From the NCBI RefSeq assembly GCF_040802235.1, contig NC_133169.1, forward strand, positions 43,097,034 through 43,161,033: 64,000 bases of DNA. Direction: 5' to 3'. Positions 50,931-61,234 of the stretch are shown here, in pieces. This DNA comes from Manis javanica. Lineage: Eukaryota; Chordata; Mammalia; Pholidota; Manidae. Made by a program: the position numbers and the translations under genes. Within the stretch, counting starts at the first letter, position 1. Every line of letters begins with the position of its first letter. Under the pieces are notes generated by a model. That model was not told where the DNA came from. It searched no databases and worked only from the letters and a program-made list of their open reading frames with translations.

Positions 50931-51559
50931 TTCAAACACAAACCTAAGAGATGTCTTTAAGATTATGTGGCAGTCTGGTTGGCTTAGGCAATTAAGGAAC
51001 TGAGAGGAAGATTATTCCCAATTTATACCCTTCTGTACCAATTGGCCTTTTCAGATTAAGCAGGTAATTTCAAATGCAATCTAGAAAATATTTTGTAACT
51101 CTCACTTTCATCTCCTCTAAAATCAAGCATGTTTCTAATTTACATTTTGTCACTTGTTCCAGACTGTAAATACAGCTGCCCATATTAGACCATCATTATG
51201 CTCTACCCACTTTAAAGAGCCCAGCTGGTGATGGGAGAAATGATATAGAAGTAAATAGGTGGAGGAATCTTGCTTGAATGCGCACAGATGCACCTATGTC
51301 CAGAGTAGTGGACACTGAGACAGTAGCAGAGATTGGAGTTAGATTTAGGGACTGAACCTCTCCACTGTGTTCCAGAGGATCCACAGGGTTAGGAGCAGGT
51401 CCTCTGTAAAATGAGTGAAGGAGAAATCAGGCTTTGTAGGGGCTTTCTGGTGAATTCAAAACATTGACTGAGACCAGTATATAGGCTTTTTGGTATTGGT
51501 CCATGTTTTAGAGATTAATTCTGGTGTTTCATTCTGGGAGGTGAGGGCTGATTCTGGCT
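50931..51559. other. Intergenic
   Basis: No gene or confident repeat recognised. Confidence 0.4.
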
Positions 51560-51870
51560 CACATTCCTAAAATAATCCTGGGAAATGTCTAGACCAAGGT
51601 GGGTCTGGGTGATACCAAAAAAGGTAAAGTATGAAGTTCGAAGTTCCTTGCTTTGGACATCATGTAGAGTGCTGTTATGTCATCTGGGACAGTTCACCTA
51701 AGAACCAATAGGACAGTCCCAGGGCTGAGGAAGCTGGTCAATGTAGCATTAGAAGTGGCCAGTATGAAAGGTCTTATCCTCTGAGAAGGCACACCCAGCA
51801 GAGAAATAAACACAACGGAGGTTTACTTTGGTCCCGAAAGAAGGTGTTTTCACTCATTCCATGCCCAATA
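51560..51870 (+). repeat. Direct repeat upstream of OR9A2, copy A
   Basis: About 300 bases align with 53,510-53,850 in the same orientation at an eye-estimated 70%. Shared words include 'ggtgggtct', 'gtgtcatctg/atgtcatctg', 'aggacagtcccagg/aggacaatcccagg', 'tagcatta' and 'gagaaggcaca'. It could be an old LTR (a MER21-like look, weakly supported) or a duplicated upstream segment of the OR gene. No retroviral coding sequence is attached. Confidence 0.6.
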
Positions 51871-52176
51871 AAGGGCAGGAGGGGTGATCTGCCTAGAGTC
51901 TGTGAGACATCTTTTGGAAACCTAGGTTTGGGGCCTTTGGAGAAGGCAGCAGTGGTATTGAGAAGCCTCTGATTGGTGAAATTTCAGATTTTCCCATTAA
52001 GCAAAAACTTTAAAAATGTTCTCCAAGTTAATTGGTCAAAAATGGGAATACCTAAAATTTGTTCTGCTGTCCTCAGACTGATTGCTTAGGGATGCCCTGA
52101 AGCTGAACTATTTAGGAACAGGAACCTCAGTGACTAAGTCCCCTTGGGAAGGAAGGAAGCAGAAGGGAAGGAGACA

Positions 52177-53019
52177 ATGTCAGACCCTCACCACCCTACA
52201 ATGCTATTATTTCTGAACTTTTTCCTATGTTCCTTTGTGGACAATTTCCTTCTTCACCATGAGTGGAGACAGCAGCAAGTTGCTCTGGCCCCCGTGCATG
52301 GCTCAGCAATAGACCGGAGACTAGAAGTGGTGGTGAAGCCTCCACTGATAGAGGTGAGTCTTCTCGGGGTTCTCCTCTGCAAAGGAAAGAGTAGGAGAGG
52401 ATCAGGATGGGAAGTTCTGGTCTTGGCTGCCTTCTGGCACCAGGTCACCAGGAGCCTGAAGAGTGGGGTAGAGGAAGAGCAGAGTGGATGGGCTCCCCAC
52501 CTGATATCCCTGCCCAGAGGAGAGCTGATTTGGTTCTTCCAGACCCAATGCCAGGGGTGGGCACAGCTCCCTCACCTCCGCCAGGGTCCTTCTCTTTCAT
52601 TTTCTTCACCCTGTGTTGATTATGCAGAGATCATGGGGAGCAGACCACTGAGTTCTTTCAAGAGTTCTGTCCGTGAAGTGTGTTTGCACATCAATAAAAA
52701 AGCCACAAGGATATTGTGGAGGTTGCATCAGCAGGAGAAGGGAAAATGGCAATGTGAGGCAGGAAGGGAACCAAGAAGACTAGGAGAGAGAGGATATGGC
52801 CTAATCAGCCCTAGCCAGGACCAAGTGATATTTAAGCATATATCATACATCCTTACATCCATCATCTCCCAAAAGTTTTCAGCACTGCTTACTTCCATGG
52901 CTAAGGAATATTATGTAGGTATAAAAACATGGCATTGCCCTCAGGGGTGTTATTTTCATAGATCAGTAGTGAAGCATAAAGTTAATCTTCCTGTCTCTCT
53001 TCCTTGCTTAATTTTTTAA
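52177..53019 (+). other. 280-codon open frame of unknown nature
   Basis: Uninterrupted from an ATG at 52,177 to a stop ending at 53,019, the second longest ATG frame I see here after the OR gene. Residues 9-26 are hydrophobic (MLLFLNFFLCSFVDNFLL). At codon 59 the sequence GAG/GTGAGT (donor at 52,354) could end an exon in phase 0. No domain, repeat pattern or homologue is recognised. The 3' end runs up to an L2 remnant. At this length a chance frame is possible in 64 kb. I do not call it a gene. It sits between the two direct-repeat copies upstream of OR9A2. Confidence 0.15.
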
Positions 53020-53034
53020 ATTGTTGGCATGAGT

Positions 53035-53180
53035 AATGAAATTTCATCTTTTATATTATTTACTTGTGTGTGGTCTAGTCTCTAAACCCTGCTTGGCTAT
53101 AAGCCCCATAGGGCAGGATTTCTCTTTGTACTCTTCACTGCTGTGTTTGTTTAATGTTAAATGAAGGAATGAAAAAGCAA
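53035..53180 (+). mobile_element. L2 3' end
   Basis: 'atttacttgtgtgtggtct', 'ggctataagccccataggg' and 'gttaaatgaaggaatg' match the L2 3' end. Confidence 0.75.
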
Positions 53181-53509
53181 TTGCACATGTAATATTTGAT
53201 ATTATAGTAAGTGCTTTGAAGAAAACTGAAGTCTAAGAATGAACATGTCTTTCCTGTCTTGGTAGAGTAATTGAAAAGAACCCTCCAAGGAGATGACATC
53301 TGGGTAATGGGATGGATAAAGTGTGGGGCAGAAATCCAGATGTCTGAGTAGTTGATGGCCTTGGGTCTATGATGCCAGGGTCAGTGTCATCTTCCCCTGC
53401 TCCCAAGATTTTGGAAAGAAAATGGAGTTAGAGAAGAATCAGTCTCTCTGGGAAATTAATCCAAGCTCTAGAGCTCCCATTTGGACATCTTACTGCTCTG
53501 TACAGGTTA

Positions 53510-53850
53510 ACAAAATCTTGGGAAAGCGGGGATGCTGGTTTTAGACCCTCTGCCTCTTTTCTGCTGATCCCATGGTGGGTCTATGCAGTACCAATAAGGA
53601 TGAAGCATAGGGTTCAGAGTTCCATGGTTTGAGCATTACGTGGAGTGCCATTGTGTCATCTGTTGCAGTTAACCCACGAGCAAGTAGGACAATCCCAGGC
53701 CTGGAGAAGCTGATCAATTTAGCATTAAAACTGGCCACTAAATGGTCTTAGACTCTGTCCCCTTTGAGAAGGCACATCCAAAGTGAAAAAGACAAGGAAG
53801 GTTTACTTCAACCCAATGATAAAAGGTTTATTTGCCCATTATAGGCAGCT
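53510..53850 (+). repeat. Direct repeat upstream of OR9A2, copy B
   Basis: Counterpart of copy A, about 1.95 kb downstream, ending some 200 bases before the OR9A2-like start codon. The L2 remnant lying between the copies makes an intact provirus with two LTRs unlikely. Independent insertions or a local duplication fit better. Confidence 0.6.
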
Positions 53851-54046
53851 AACCATTGAGATAGATTTCAGGTGACAACATTTAGGTCTCGCTTTGTGCA
53901 GATACTAGTAGGAGAATCTCACCTGATCACCAGGGTGAACAAAGTTCTCACCCTAATATGTCTCTTATCTCTTGAGAACAGAACTATGTGGAGCAGTGTT
54001 ACCTCTCTTTTGATCTATAATCAAGGAACAGAAACAAGAACTAGTG

Positions 54047-55006
54047 ATGAGCAATCACTCTAGTGCTACTGAATTCTGTTTTCTTGGTTTCTCTGGGTCC
54101 CAGGAACTACACCACCTTCTTTTTTCTGTATTCTTTTTCTTCTACTCAGTGATACTTATGGGAAATGTTGTCATCATAGTGATTGTCTCTGTTGATAAAC
54201 GCCTGCAGTTCCCCATGTATTCCTTCCTCGGTCATCTCTCTGCTTTGGAGATTCTGATCACATCCATTATAGTCCCACTGATGCTCTGGGGACTGCTGCT
54301 TCCTGGAATGCAGACAATATCTCTGACTGTGTGTGTCGCCCAGGTCTTCCTGTACCTTGCTTTAGGGACCACAGAGTTTGCAATAGCGGGAACAATGGCT
54401 GTGGACCGTTACGTGGCTGTCTGTCACCCCTTGAGATACATCATCATCATGAACAATCAAACCTGTATCTGGGTGGTAATTGCCTCATGGCTGTTTGGGC
54501 TCTTTTCTGAAATCTGGCCCGTCTATGCTGCATTTCAGTTTACTTTCTTCAAATCAAATGTGTTAGACAATTTTTACTGTGACCGAGGGCAACTGCTCAA
54601 ACTATCCTGTGATGACACTCTTTTCATAGAGTTTGTTCTGTTTTTAATGGCTGTTTTCATTATCATTGGTTCTCTGGCCCCAACAATTGTCTCCTACACC
54701 TACATCATCTTCACCATCCTTAGGATGCCCACCGCCTCCGGCAGGAGGAAGGCCTTCTGTACGTGTGCCTCCCACATCACCTTTGTTGTGATCGGCTATG
54801 GCAGCTGCCTCTTCCTCTACGTGAAACTCAAGCAAACACAGGCAGTTGAGTACAATAAGGTAGTTTCCCTGTTGATTTGTGTGTTAACCCCTTTCCTGAA
54901 CCCTTTCATCTTCACACTCCAGAATGACAAAGTCAAAGAGGCTCTTCAGGATAATATGAAACACTGCTGTCAACTCTTCAAGGATAAACTATTCTCTCAG
55001 GTTTAG
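54047..55006 (+). CDS. Olfactory receptor OR9A2-like, intact
   Basis: A single-exon, seven-transmembrane odorant receptor of 319 residues. It signals through the olfactory G protein in the cilia of sensory neurons (family knowledge); its ligand is unknown. The start is the ATG at 54,047; the codon before it is GTG. Visible marks: N-glycosylation site NHS at residue 3; TM1 with GN at 39-40; PMYSFLGHLSALE at 56-68 (usually PMYFFL); cysteines 96 and 178 for the conserved disulfide; MAVDRYVAVCHPLRY at 117-131 (usually MAYDRYVAIC); SYTYIIFTIL at 216-225; KAFCTCASH at 235-243 (usually KAFSTC); and PFLNPFIFTLQN at 282-293. Similarity to human OR9A2 is high throughout and the tail is slightly longer. 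It stands head-to-head with the OR6V1 pseudogene, as in human 7q34. A possible 3' splice site for an upstream noncoding exon lies near 54,030. It appears functional, though the PMYSF and FCTC changes are unusual. Confidence 0.96.
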   Translation: MSNHSSATEFCFLGFSGSQELHHLLFSVFFFFYSVILMGNVVIIVIVSVDKRLQFPMYSFLGHLSALEILITSIIVPLMLWGLLLPGMQTISLTVCVAQVFLYLALGTTEFAIAGTMAVDRYVAVCHPLRYIIIMNNQTCIWVVIASWLFGLFSEIWPVYAAFQFTFFKSNVLDNFYCDRGQLLKLSCDDTLFIEFVLFLMAVFIIIGSLAPTIVSYTYIIFTILRMPTASGRRKAFCTCASHITFVVIGYGSCLFLYVKLKQTQAVEYNKVVSLLICVLTPFLNPFIFTLQNDKVKEALQDNMKHCCQLFKDKLFSQV

Positions 55007-56172
55007 CTGGTATGATTCTCACTATGGATTATTCAGTAAGCTAGAAAACCCTAACTCCTATCTTACCATTATCATGCTTATAAAAGTCAAATATTGTGTA
55101 CAATACCCAGTCAGGCCATGGGAGCAGACAAGGCAGGTAAAAATGAAGCTCACTTCTGCTTCCTAGAACATCACAGTCAGATTCCACTACCTCCACTGTT
55201 GGCCTCAGGGTAGCATATCCTTGTGACGGGAGGAACTAGAGAGAGGAAATGCATATAGTATGTAAATTTCTTTAGTCCCATTAGTTTGTTTACTATCCAT
55301 TTCTGATAATCATTTTATGGAGGAGGAAGGAAATAGGAGGGAGATGAGGTGTGGAGATGACATGATCAGGGTAGAAAGGAGAGAAGCTCACTTAGTTTCT
55401 TCATCAAATGTTGTAGGTTTTTTCCTGTATAATTGTTCAATTTCTTGGCAAAGAGGCCATATAGATTTTAAATATCCATGGTTCCCTAATTGTCTGGTTA
55501 TCTTTCACATTATCTTGGGCCCTGAGTACCAACTCGTATCATCCTGATTTGGTGCACAAAGTCAACATAGTGTTACATACATTTTCCGCAGAACAAATGT
55601 AGAGCGAGCATCATGGGCCTGGAATGTTTCTCACTGGCAAATCTTGGGGATATGAAAATATCTGGGGATAAAAATGGGGCTAAGTTCCTTTTCTTCCTTG
55701 GAGGTAACGTGGAAACCTGTCCCCTTTGTGGCATGTCACCTCCACGCCTTGCTCACCCTGTTCACCCACCGGCTTGCCTGTTTCTCTTTCCTCTCTCCCG
55801 TCCCTCTCCAGCTCAGGTGCCTCTCTTTCTCCTTCTTCCCTTCTCCTCACTTCCCCATGAGACAAGCTCTGGCCTCCCCTGGCTAATGCATTCCTGTTCC
55901 TCCCCTCCTCTTCCATCAGCATTCCCATCTTCTCCTGTGCCTCAAGTGATGCAGTGCCCCAGTCTGCTTCCCTGAGCACCCTGGGCACCTTGCTGATATT
56001 CTCACATGAATCTGTCTAAGGAGAGAATCAGAAATCCCTCTATGGTTGTGCCTAGGACATGAGAGAAGGAGAGTGCCAGGTCAAGGAAACAGGGATGGGG
56101 CATTAAACATCTCTTGTGCCAGAGGCAGGTTTCTGTGTTTTGTCTGTGATTCTGAATGAAGAAAGCTTACTA
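55007..56172. other. 3' flank of the OR gene with a CT-rich tract
   Basis: No AATAAA is obvious in the first 100 bases. A pyrimidine-rich stretch lies at about 55,780-55,960 (CTCTTTCC, CCTCTCC words), with Pro/Ser/Leu frames as artefacts. No other feature recognised. Confidence 0.45.
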
Positions 56173-56568
56173 TGTGTATTAGTCTGCTTGGGCTGCCAGT
56201 ACAAAAGAAACAGATTTGGCGCTTGAAGGAATCGAAAATTCTTTCTGACAGTTCTGGAGACTGAGTGTCCGAGATCAATGTCCAGGCCAATCCACTTCCT
56301 GGTGAGAGCTCCCTTTGTGGCTTGCAGATGGCCACCTTCTCTCTGTCCTCATATGGCCTTTCCTCATTGTGTGCATGTGCGTGGAAAGAAAGTGTGAGCT
56401 CTGGCATCTCTTCTTTGAGGACACTGATCTTGTCTGATCAGGGCCCCAACTTCATGACCTCATTTAACCTAATTACACCCTTAGAAGCTCCATCTCCAAG
56501 CACAGCTGCACTGGGGTCAGGCCTCCAGCACAGGGATTCTGATGGGCACAAACATTCAGTCCATCACA
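56173..56568 (-). mobile_element. MLT1-type solo LTR (ERVL-MaLR)
   Basis: It starts 'tgtattagtctgcttgggc' and ends 'cagtccatcaca', the two ends of a reversed MLT1 LTR. Between them lie 'cagttctggagactgagtg', 'gcttgcagatggccacc' and 'atgacctcatttaacctaat'. Full length or nearly so. An old eutherian fossil with no internal region. No clear target duplication. Confidence 0.9.
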
Positions 56569-57444
56569 CTGTCTGCCACTCTGCCCCTGCCCCGCAAGCC
56601 AAGCTTATTCTCAAGCAGAATGCCTTTCCCATCTTCACTCTGGGAACTGAGAGGCAGGTGTATCTGTTGACTGGGGGCTCTAATTTTTCCCAAGCTTCAG
56701 GTGTCTACCAGAGAAAAATGAAATAAGGTTCTTGTGTGTGAGAGACACAGAATGCAAGCTGTCTCATAGACCCTGGTGAGTTAGTGGGATGAATTATCCA
56801 AGCAAACATGCTGAAAAAGTCAGTGTGCAAGGGTAAAGTGTTAGAACTTCACAGGAATTTTAAAAAAAGAAAATTAGAAAAAGGTGACTGCATCTAGTGG
56901 TATGATAAATTGGTCCCTCTCTTACTTATCTGTGGATTATGATTATTATTCTTTCCATTGAGTTAAAATAAAAGTATGTGTGTTGATGTGCATTCAAATA
57001 GGAATCTGGAGTGATCGGGAAGATGGAGAGAGACTAGATGGTGAAGAAATATCAAGATGACTTAAGACCATGAAACGTATAGCTAGAAAGGATGTGACTG
57101 AATACAGAAAAATGTACATGATATTAGAAAGAATGATTGCATTTAGAAAGAATGGGAGTAGACAGGATGTGAAGGGAAGACTTCTGGAGGCAGGGCTTGG
57201 GAGTAAGGAGCAGAGGCTGGGGCTGGTACAGCTGGGAGAGTTAATGCAGGCAAAATCCAGGGACAACTAGCTCAGCTGGCTGACAACAGGGCAGAAATAT
57301 TAGGATCCAATAGGAAAGGATAAAGAATACTTCTAAAAATCCCAGAGTACAGCAATCTGGGCAGGTCATGCAATCTGATATCCACAAGATCATGGGAGGC
57401 CAAGGCCCTGCAAGATAGCGCTCCTTTGAAAAGATGCTGACAAC
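56569..57444. other. Intergenic
   Basis: Mixed sequence with no gene or confident repeat. The last six bases (GACAAC) are the target duplication of the LTR that follows. Confidence 0.4.
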
Positions 57445-57778
57445 TGTCGCGCGCCCCGTCCTCGCCGGCAAGAACAGCACGCAACAACAGCAGGATTCTT
57501 CTGCAGAAAGCTTTATTCTTCAGCTCTTTGTGAAACAAATGAGTTGGGCAGGACCCAGAGGGGAAGGAGAGGCTTGCTTATATAGTTCTCATGCTCTGAC
57601 CTGGTTGGTGCGGCTCCATATGCCTTATTAGCATAACCATTTGGTGGGTCTCATTGGTCCTTATGCCAAGGTGCAATTAGCATGTAGTTTAGTGGTGTGG
57701 GATGATTTGTCATTAGGAAGTTCGGGGCCTTCCAGCTGCCCTGCATTGGGCGCTATTTTCTGAGCGTGGCTGCCAACA
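57445..57778 (-). mobile_element. Solo LTR, class II (ERV2/beta-type) endogenous retrovirus
   Basis: A 334-bp LTR on the minus strand, starting TGTTGGCAGCC and ending GGGGCGCGCGACA. It has a TATATAAG promoter box and an AATAAAG polyadenylation signal in the expected order, followed by a GT-rich stretch. The 6-bp duplication GACAAC flanks it exactly (57,439-57,444 and 57,779-57,784), the size expected for ERV2 elements. CpGs remain dense near the 3' end. No internal retroviral sequence is present, so it is a recombined solo LTR. Clean ends and surviving CpGs suggest a fairly young, lineage-specific insertion. Confidence 0.9.
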
Positions 57779-59164
57779 GACAACACTTCTGTGAACTTGG
57801 TAAGGCTGCGCCTTTCAATCCATGCTTTCTATGTAAGGACATTTCAAAGGGTGGGTAGCAAATTTATTAAATGAACTAAATATAATGCTATGGAAATAGG
57901 AAATGGCTACTTTTCTTTCAACCTTTGCTTCCCACATGCTCCATCAGATGTCCCTTCCCTTGCTCTATGTGACATTAAGGCAGACCCTGTGATTTTCTAC
58001 TAACTTTGCTTATAAAAACCACTTCATGTTATTTCTGAAGACCCACCATCAGGTGTGAAGTTGTGCAGCCTAGTCTATATTAGGACTTCAATGTTGCGTA
58101 TCATTTAAGGAGTTTCTTCTCCCCTGATCAAGTCTGACCTGCAACCTAGAGATCTCCAGGTGGAGAGCAGGAATGGTTTACTCTTTTGGTTTTCTTTGCT
58201 AGTTTACTCCAACCCTCCATCTCTTCCCTGCGCCTTCTAGTGTCAGGACAGGGAAGAGGTAGTGGAAAGGGACAGGAGTCCTTTTCTTGTCTGGAGCTGT
58301 TTATCCTTTCCTTAGACACTGATGCCCTTTGTGGGGCAATGGTTCTCAGTGGGCATATTTGTGCCTTCTTTAGATATCCTGAAAGGACACCTGCATTTCA
58401 CATTGTTTAGAGATCCCCTTCCAATTCCTGCGCTGCTTGTTCAACTTACAGCCTCTCAGTACCAGGGTCTCCTCATCTGAGGGGACAGCCACTCTTGGAC
58501 AATCAACCTTCAAGATGACTCATGCCTTCTGTGATACCCACTTGTGCCCTTCTACCTTATCAATGATAAGAGTGCAGGCTGGCTATCATCCCCAGCTCTC
58601 TCTGCCCTCTCAAGCTTTGAGAATAAATGTCTTTTTATCCTAGAACTCTCATCATACTGCTGCTACTCTAGAGGAACCAAGGTGGGTCTGTTAGATTTTG
58701 CATCCAACTAAGGAGTAGGATAGATAACGGACCACTCCTACATCTCTAATCTCTTATGGGGGTTTCATCTTGGAAACTGCCTTTACTTGTCTAGGGCAGG
58801 TGGGAGAGAGGGAACTATAGAACTCTTCACCTATGAATTTGTTCCCACTGGTAACTGTAGTCTTCTGTTCTGATAGACTTGATGGGCAGTGGAATGAAGG
58901 TCAATGGACTGTTGTTCGATTTTTCATAGGACTTGCAGAGTCGTATCTGGCACTTCTTTAGAATTTGTGTTTCTTAATGCCTATTTCTTGAGCTTTGTCC
59001 TTTGAAATTCTATGATAACGAAAACATCCATTTCAACATGTCATTATGTAGGCAGTCAGAAAATAAGCAACATTTCTGCAGTAAAAATAAAACCATATAG
59101 TAGCTGCCATCCTAGGAGCCCACCAGATTTGCTCAGATACTTCTGGTTTATTTAGGTTAAAAGC
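57779..59164. other. Intergenic
   Basis: Mixed sequence. Frames of 65-74 codons have no motif. No gene or confident repeat. Confidence 0.4.
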
Positions 59165-59500
59165 TAGATGGGAAGTTATAAGTCCGGGAAGAGGAAATCC
59201 TGGAGCAAAACACCTCTAAAAACCAAAATCAGTCAAAGGGAGAAATAAAGATTAAAACCCGTTTATTGCTTATAAACTACAGTCCAGTGCCATCTCTCTC
59301 TCCTGCTCCGGAGGAAGCAAGCAAGCAAGCCAGCCCCTCCCTTTAACCTCTCAAGTTCAGACATGCCCTCAGTTGCCCAGGTAATTACCCACTGACATGG
59401 AGATGAACTCTCTGTGCCTGAGGATATGCAAATGAACCAAAGCCAGGTGAGTTGTTCTGGAAATATTACAATTTTACCCACAGAAGTTCAGATTTGGGAC
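59165..59500 (-). mobile_element. Probable LTR, ERV family uncertain
   Basis: On the minus strand a TTTATAAGC box, an AATAAACG polyadenylation signal and a T-rich tail ('ttttaatctttatttctccc') occur in LTR order, with a GC-moderate upstream part. Ends are approximate. No target duplication or internal region was found. It looks like a class I-type LTR of intermediate age. Confidence 0.5.
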
Positions 59501-60549
59501 AAGGTCAGAAATCACATTGGGAGAAGGAAGATACTGAGAGGAAAGCTGTAAGACATCAGGACATGCGGCTGCAGACAGACAAAAACTAGAAAGTTTGGAA
59601 AGGATTCTGCAAGAAAGATAATGGGAAATAAGTACTCTTCTCCACCTCTGCTCTTATCTTTCAAACATCCTCAAGGGTATTCCAGTCTGTGTTAGTGTAA
59701 GTCCTTCAAGAAGCAGACACAAAGGATCTGAAGTCCAAGAAATTTTAGAGAAAATGCCTATTAGGGAGGAAGAGGAAGAATACTGGGGTTCGGAATTCAG
59801 GAAGAGCTGTCAGATTGTCATGTATAAGCTTTGTGAAAGAGAGAGGGCAGGGGTGAAGGTTGGGTAAAGGTTGGATACACTGCATGTACTGCAGTGTGCA
59901 GTCCTAACTAAGTTCAACAAGGCCATCTGAGCTTGTCACCCATCTGAACTGTCCTGGATATCCCAGGGAGAGACCTGCTCTGGTGCCCCTGCCATCCATA
60001 ATCATCAGGTGGATGCAGCCTGTGGGAAGCATGGTCCCAGTGAAGGAAGGGAAGGATTTCAGAGCACAGCAGCTGGGGCTGCCGGTCAGTTACACTTCTG
60101 CTCATCAGAGATACAGGAAATGCATTTGCAAGGCCACCTCACACCCAAACGAATGAGTATGTTTTCCTTATTTGTAACCATTATGTAACCATTCAGTCTT
60201 TTCTTTCCTTCCTTGTCAACTACCCTGAAATAGAACTATACACACACTGTTATTTCTTCCATACTTTCTATTCATTTCTTCACCCACAGCAAGATGGATT
60301 CTCCTCCCAAATGCCCACTGAAACTGCTCCAGTCAAGGCAGCCACTGCCTTCCCAAGCGCCACATTTCAAGGATTGCGTGAGTTTGGAGCTCAGAGACAA
60401 AGCCAGTCAGAAATAACAGTTGTGCAAACAGGAATGTGGGAACAGTAAAAAATCTGAGGGAGGGTAAAGGGAGATAAAGACTTGAAAGTTATGTAAAAAG
60501 AGAGGGGGAAGGAAAGAAAGAGGTAGAGAGATTAAAGCAAAGTGAATTT
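59501..60549. other. Intergenic
   Basis: No gene recognised. Part near 59.7-60.1 kb has the look of a diverged repeat that I cannot name. Confidence 0.35.
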
Positions 60550-60660
60550 TTTTTTCTATTTAAAAAAGTTTATTAAGCATTACTATGAACCAGGTCCTGT
60601 ATTCTAGATGGGGATACACAGACAAGTATGATGGGAGACATCTTTAGAACAAAGTGAAAT
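60550..60660 (-). mobile_element. L2 3' end fragment
   Basis: 'tattaagcattactatgaacc' and 'ggggatacacagacaag' are the reverse of the L2 3' end. Confidence 0.6.
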
Positions 60661-60943
60661 TTAAAAATAATGTTCAAGATACTAAAATATGTTTTTAGAG
60701 AGACAGCCCTGGAAAACCCAGGAACTTCTTGGGAAAAATAATCAATCAAATCTAATATTCTGGCTGCTTTCAGACTTGCCAGAAGAGGTCAGAAAAGACA
60801 TTAATGTCAATCTTTGCCCTCCCTAGAGGCATGGTAGTTGGTTAGGAAGGAATTTTTGCCTCTTTGCTTGAAGTTTATACAGGGCTTCCATTTTCCAGAC
60901 TTCTGTATTTCTCAGGCCAGCTTCCTAGAGTTTAACTGCTGTC

Positions 60944-61213
60944 TGTGTAGGAGCGCCACACAGTAGCAATTCACCAGAGAAATCCACTTTATTAGGGAAA
61001 GGTGCTGGGTTATATAGGAAGGGGCATGGGGTGATTGTGGTGTTACTTCTACGGGGCTGGTGGCTATTGGCTAGGTGCTGGGATTGGGAGGGGGGCGAGA
61101 GGTGATTGGGCTTCAGGTGGTGCCATCGGGAACCAAGGACCCCCCCCCAAAGAGAAGCCGGAAGTTCACCATCTTACTGGTGGGGGCCCTTCATCTAGTA
61201 AAGGGATGGATCA
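60944..61213 (-). mobile_element. Probable LTR, ERV family uncertain
   Basis: On the minus strand a CTATATAACC promoter box is followed by CCTAATAAAG, then a short CpG-bearing end 'gtggcgctcctacaca'. Upstream is C-rich with CCAAT-like 'agccaatagccacc'. The arrangement is that of a compact retroviral LTR of about 270 bp. Boundaries are approximate and I found no matching duplication at the ends. No internal region. Appears moderately young. Confidence 0.65.
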
Positions 61214-61234
61214 GTTATATGTTTCATGAAATGA

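Noticed and set aside
51560-53850. Reading the direct-repeat pair as a provirus with two LTRs
   Set aside because: An ancient L2 remnant lies between the copies and no retroviral coding signature was seen.
54044-54046. GTG codon before the OR9A2-like ATG as a possible start
   Set aside because: Mammalian initiation is at ATG; the ATG at 54,047 gives the normal OR N-terminus.
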